From the NCBI RefSeq assembly GCF_049195245.1, contig NZ_JBMIRR010000027.1:930001-994000 (forward strand): 64,000 nt of DNA, given 5' to 3'. The notes below the pieces were generated by a model that was not told the origin of the DNA, searched no databases, and worked only from the letters and a program-made list of their open reading frames with translations. The DNA is from Arenimonas sp049195245 (GTDB lineage Bacteria; Pseudomonadota; Gammaproteobacteria; Xanthomonadales; Xanthomonadaceae). The translations under genes and the position numbers were made by a program. This document shows positions 63,599 through 64,000 of this stretch, in pieces. How positions within the stretch are numbered: position 1 is the stretch's first letter; each line of letters starts with the position of its first letter.

Positions 63599-64000
63599 TT
63601 ACTTGCGGTCGTCGTCCTTGACCTCGGTGAACTCCGCGTCCACCACGTCGTCGGCCTTGCCCGCCGCCGGACCGTCCTGGCCCGCGTCCTGCGCGCCCGG
63701 CTGGTTGCCGCCGGCCGCCGCCGCGTAAAGCGACTGGGCCGCGGTCTGCAGGGCCGCCGTGCGCGACTCGATCTGGGCCTTGTCGTCGCCCTTCATCGCG
63801 GTCTCGAGCTCGGACAGCGCCGACTCGATGCCGGCCAGGGTCTCGCCCGGCACCTTGCTGCCGTGCTCGTTGATCGCGCTGCGGGTGGTGTGGATCAGGC
63901 CGTCGGCCGCGTTGCGCGCGGTGACCAGCTCATGGAACTTCTTGTCTTCCTCGCGGTGCGTCTCGGCGTCGCGGACCATCTGCGCGATCTCTTCCTCGCT
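63599..64000 (-). CDS. dnaK: Chaperone protein DnaK, C-terminal part (cut by window edge)
   Basis: The last 133 codons of Hsp70 are visible: the helical lid (EEEIAQMVRDAETHREEDKKFHEL, then ARNAADGLIHTTRSAINEHG), a flexible Gly/Ala/Gln tail, and the conserved end VVDAEFTEVKDDDRK. The ATPase and substrate domains lie outside. dnaJ follows on the same strand. Confidence 0.97.
   Translation of the reverse strand, partial: SEEEIAQMVRDAETHREEDKKFHELVTARNAADGLIHTTRSAINEHGSKVPGETLAGIESALSELETAMKGDDKAQIESRTAALQTAAQSLYAAAAGGNQPGAQDAGQDGPAAGKADDVVDAEFTEVKDDDRK

Overview
The window is high-GC, tightly packed chromosomal DNA from a gammaproteobacterium of the Xanthomonadaceae/Lysobacteraceae type (Lysobacter, Luteimonas or Pseudoxanthomonas-like; the genus cannot be fixed from the sequence alone). 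The main reasons are an rpf/DSF quorum-sensing region (aconitase, rpfB, rpfF, rpfC, rpfG, lysS, prfB, recJ, rpfE, greA), a REP-type repeat built on GGGTCAGAGTACGTTTAG, and housekeeping gene order of gammaproteobacterial type. I see no rRNA, CRISPR array, prophage or intact transposase.

Layout. 1-4 kb: rluC (cut by the window edge) diverges from rne. 4-6.6 kb: a LuxR-type response regulator, a CPBP-like membrane protein, an SRPBCC protein and a small hydrophilic ORF. 6.6-29 kb: a block resembling the E. coli serS/rarA/lolA/ftsK...trxB...aat/infA/clpA/clpS neighbourhood. It has tRNA-Ser(UGA) and a LysR gene behind serS, and inserted genes between (secreted protein, fadD, crcB, M14 carboxypeptidase). 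It is followed by the overlapping string YbjN-like/nudJ/mnmA/hflD. 29-50 kb: the extended rpf region. 50-59 kb: greA-carB-(hypothetical)-(S9 peptidase)-carA-dapB on the minus strand, where two genes separate the carbamoyl-phosphate synthase subunits. 59-62.3 kb: a three-gene, translationally coupled unit (CHASE2-adenylate cyclase, SH3 protein, M48 protease). 62.3-64 kb: dnaJ and the 3' end of dnaK.

The most unusual part is the rpf region. A complete beta-ketoacyl-ACP synthase with intact Cys-His-His residues lies between rpfB and rpfF, only 29 bases ahead of rpfF. A stand-alone acyl carrier protein lies between rpfC and rpfG and is divergent from rpfC. RpfF makes the DSF fatty-acid signal from an acyl-ACP, so a condensing enzyme and a private carrier beside it suggest a dedicated supply of signal precursor. 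RpfC (sensor kinase, receiver, HPt) looks intact. The HD-GYP output protein RpfG has lost its HD dyad (Arg-Gly instead of His-Asp) while keeping the GYP motif and its receiver. It may therefore not degrade cyclic di-GMP and may act through binding or protein contact. A diguanylate cyclase with GGEEF and an I-site lies nearby.

Gene starts were chosen from ribosome-binding sites, overlaps and family knowledge. Promoters, terminators and operators are by-eye calls with no energy calculation or database search behind them.
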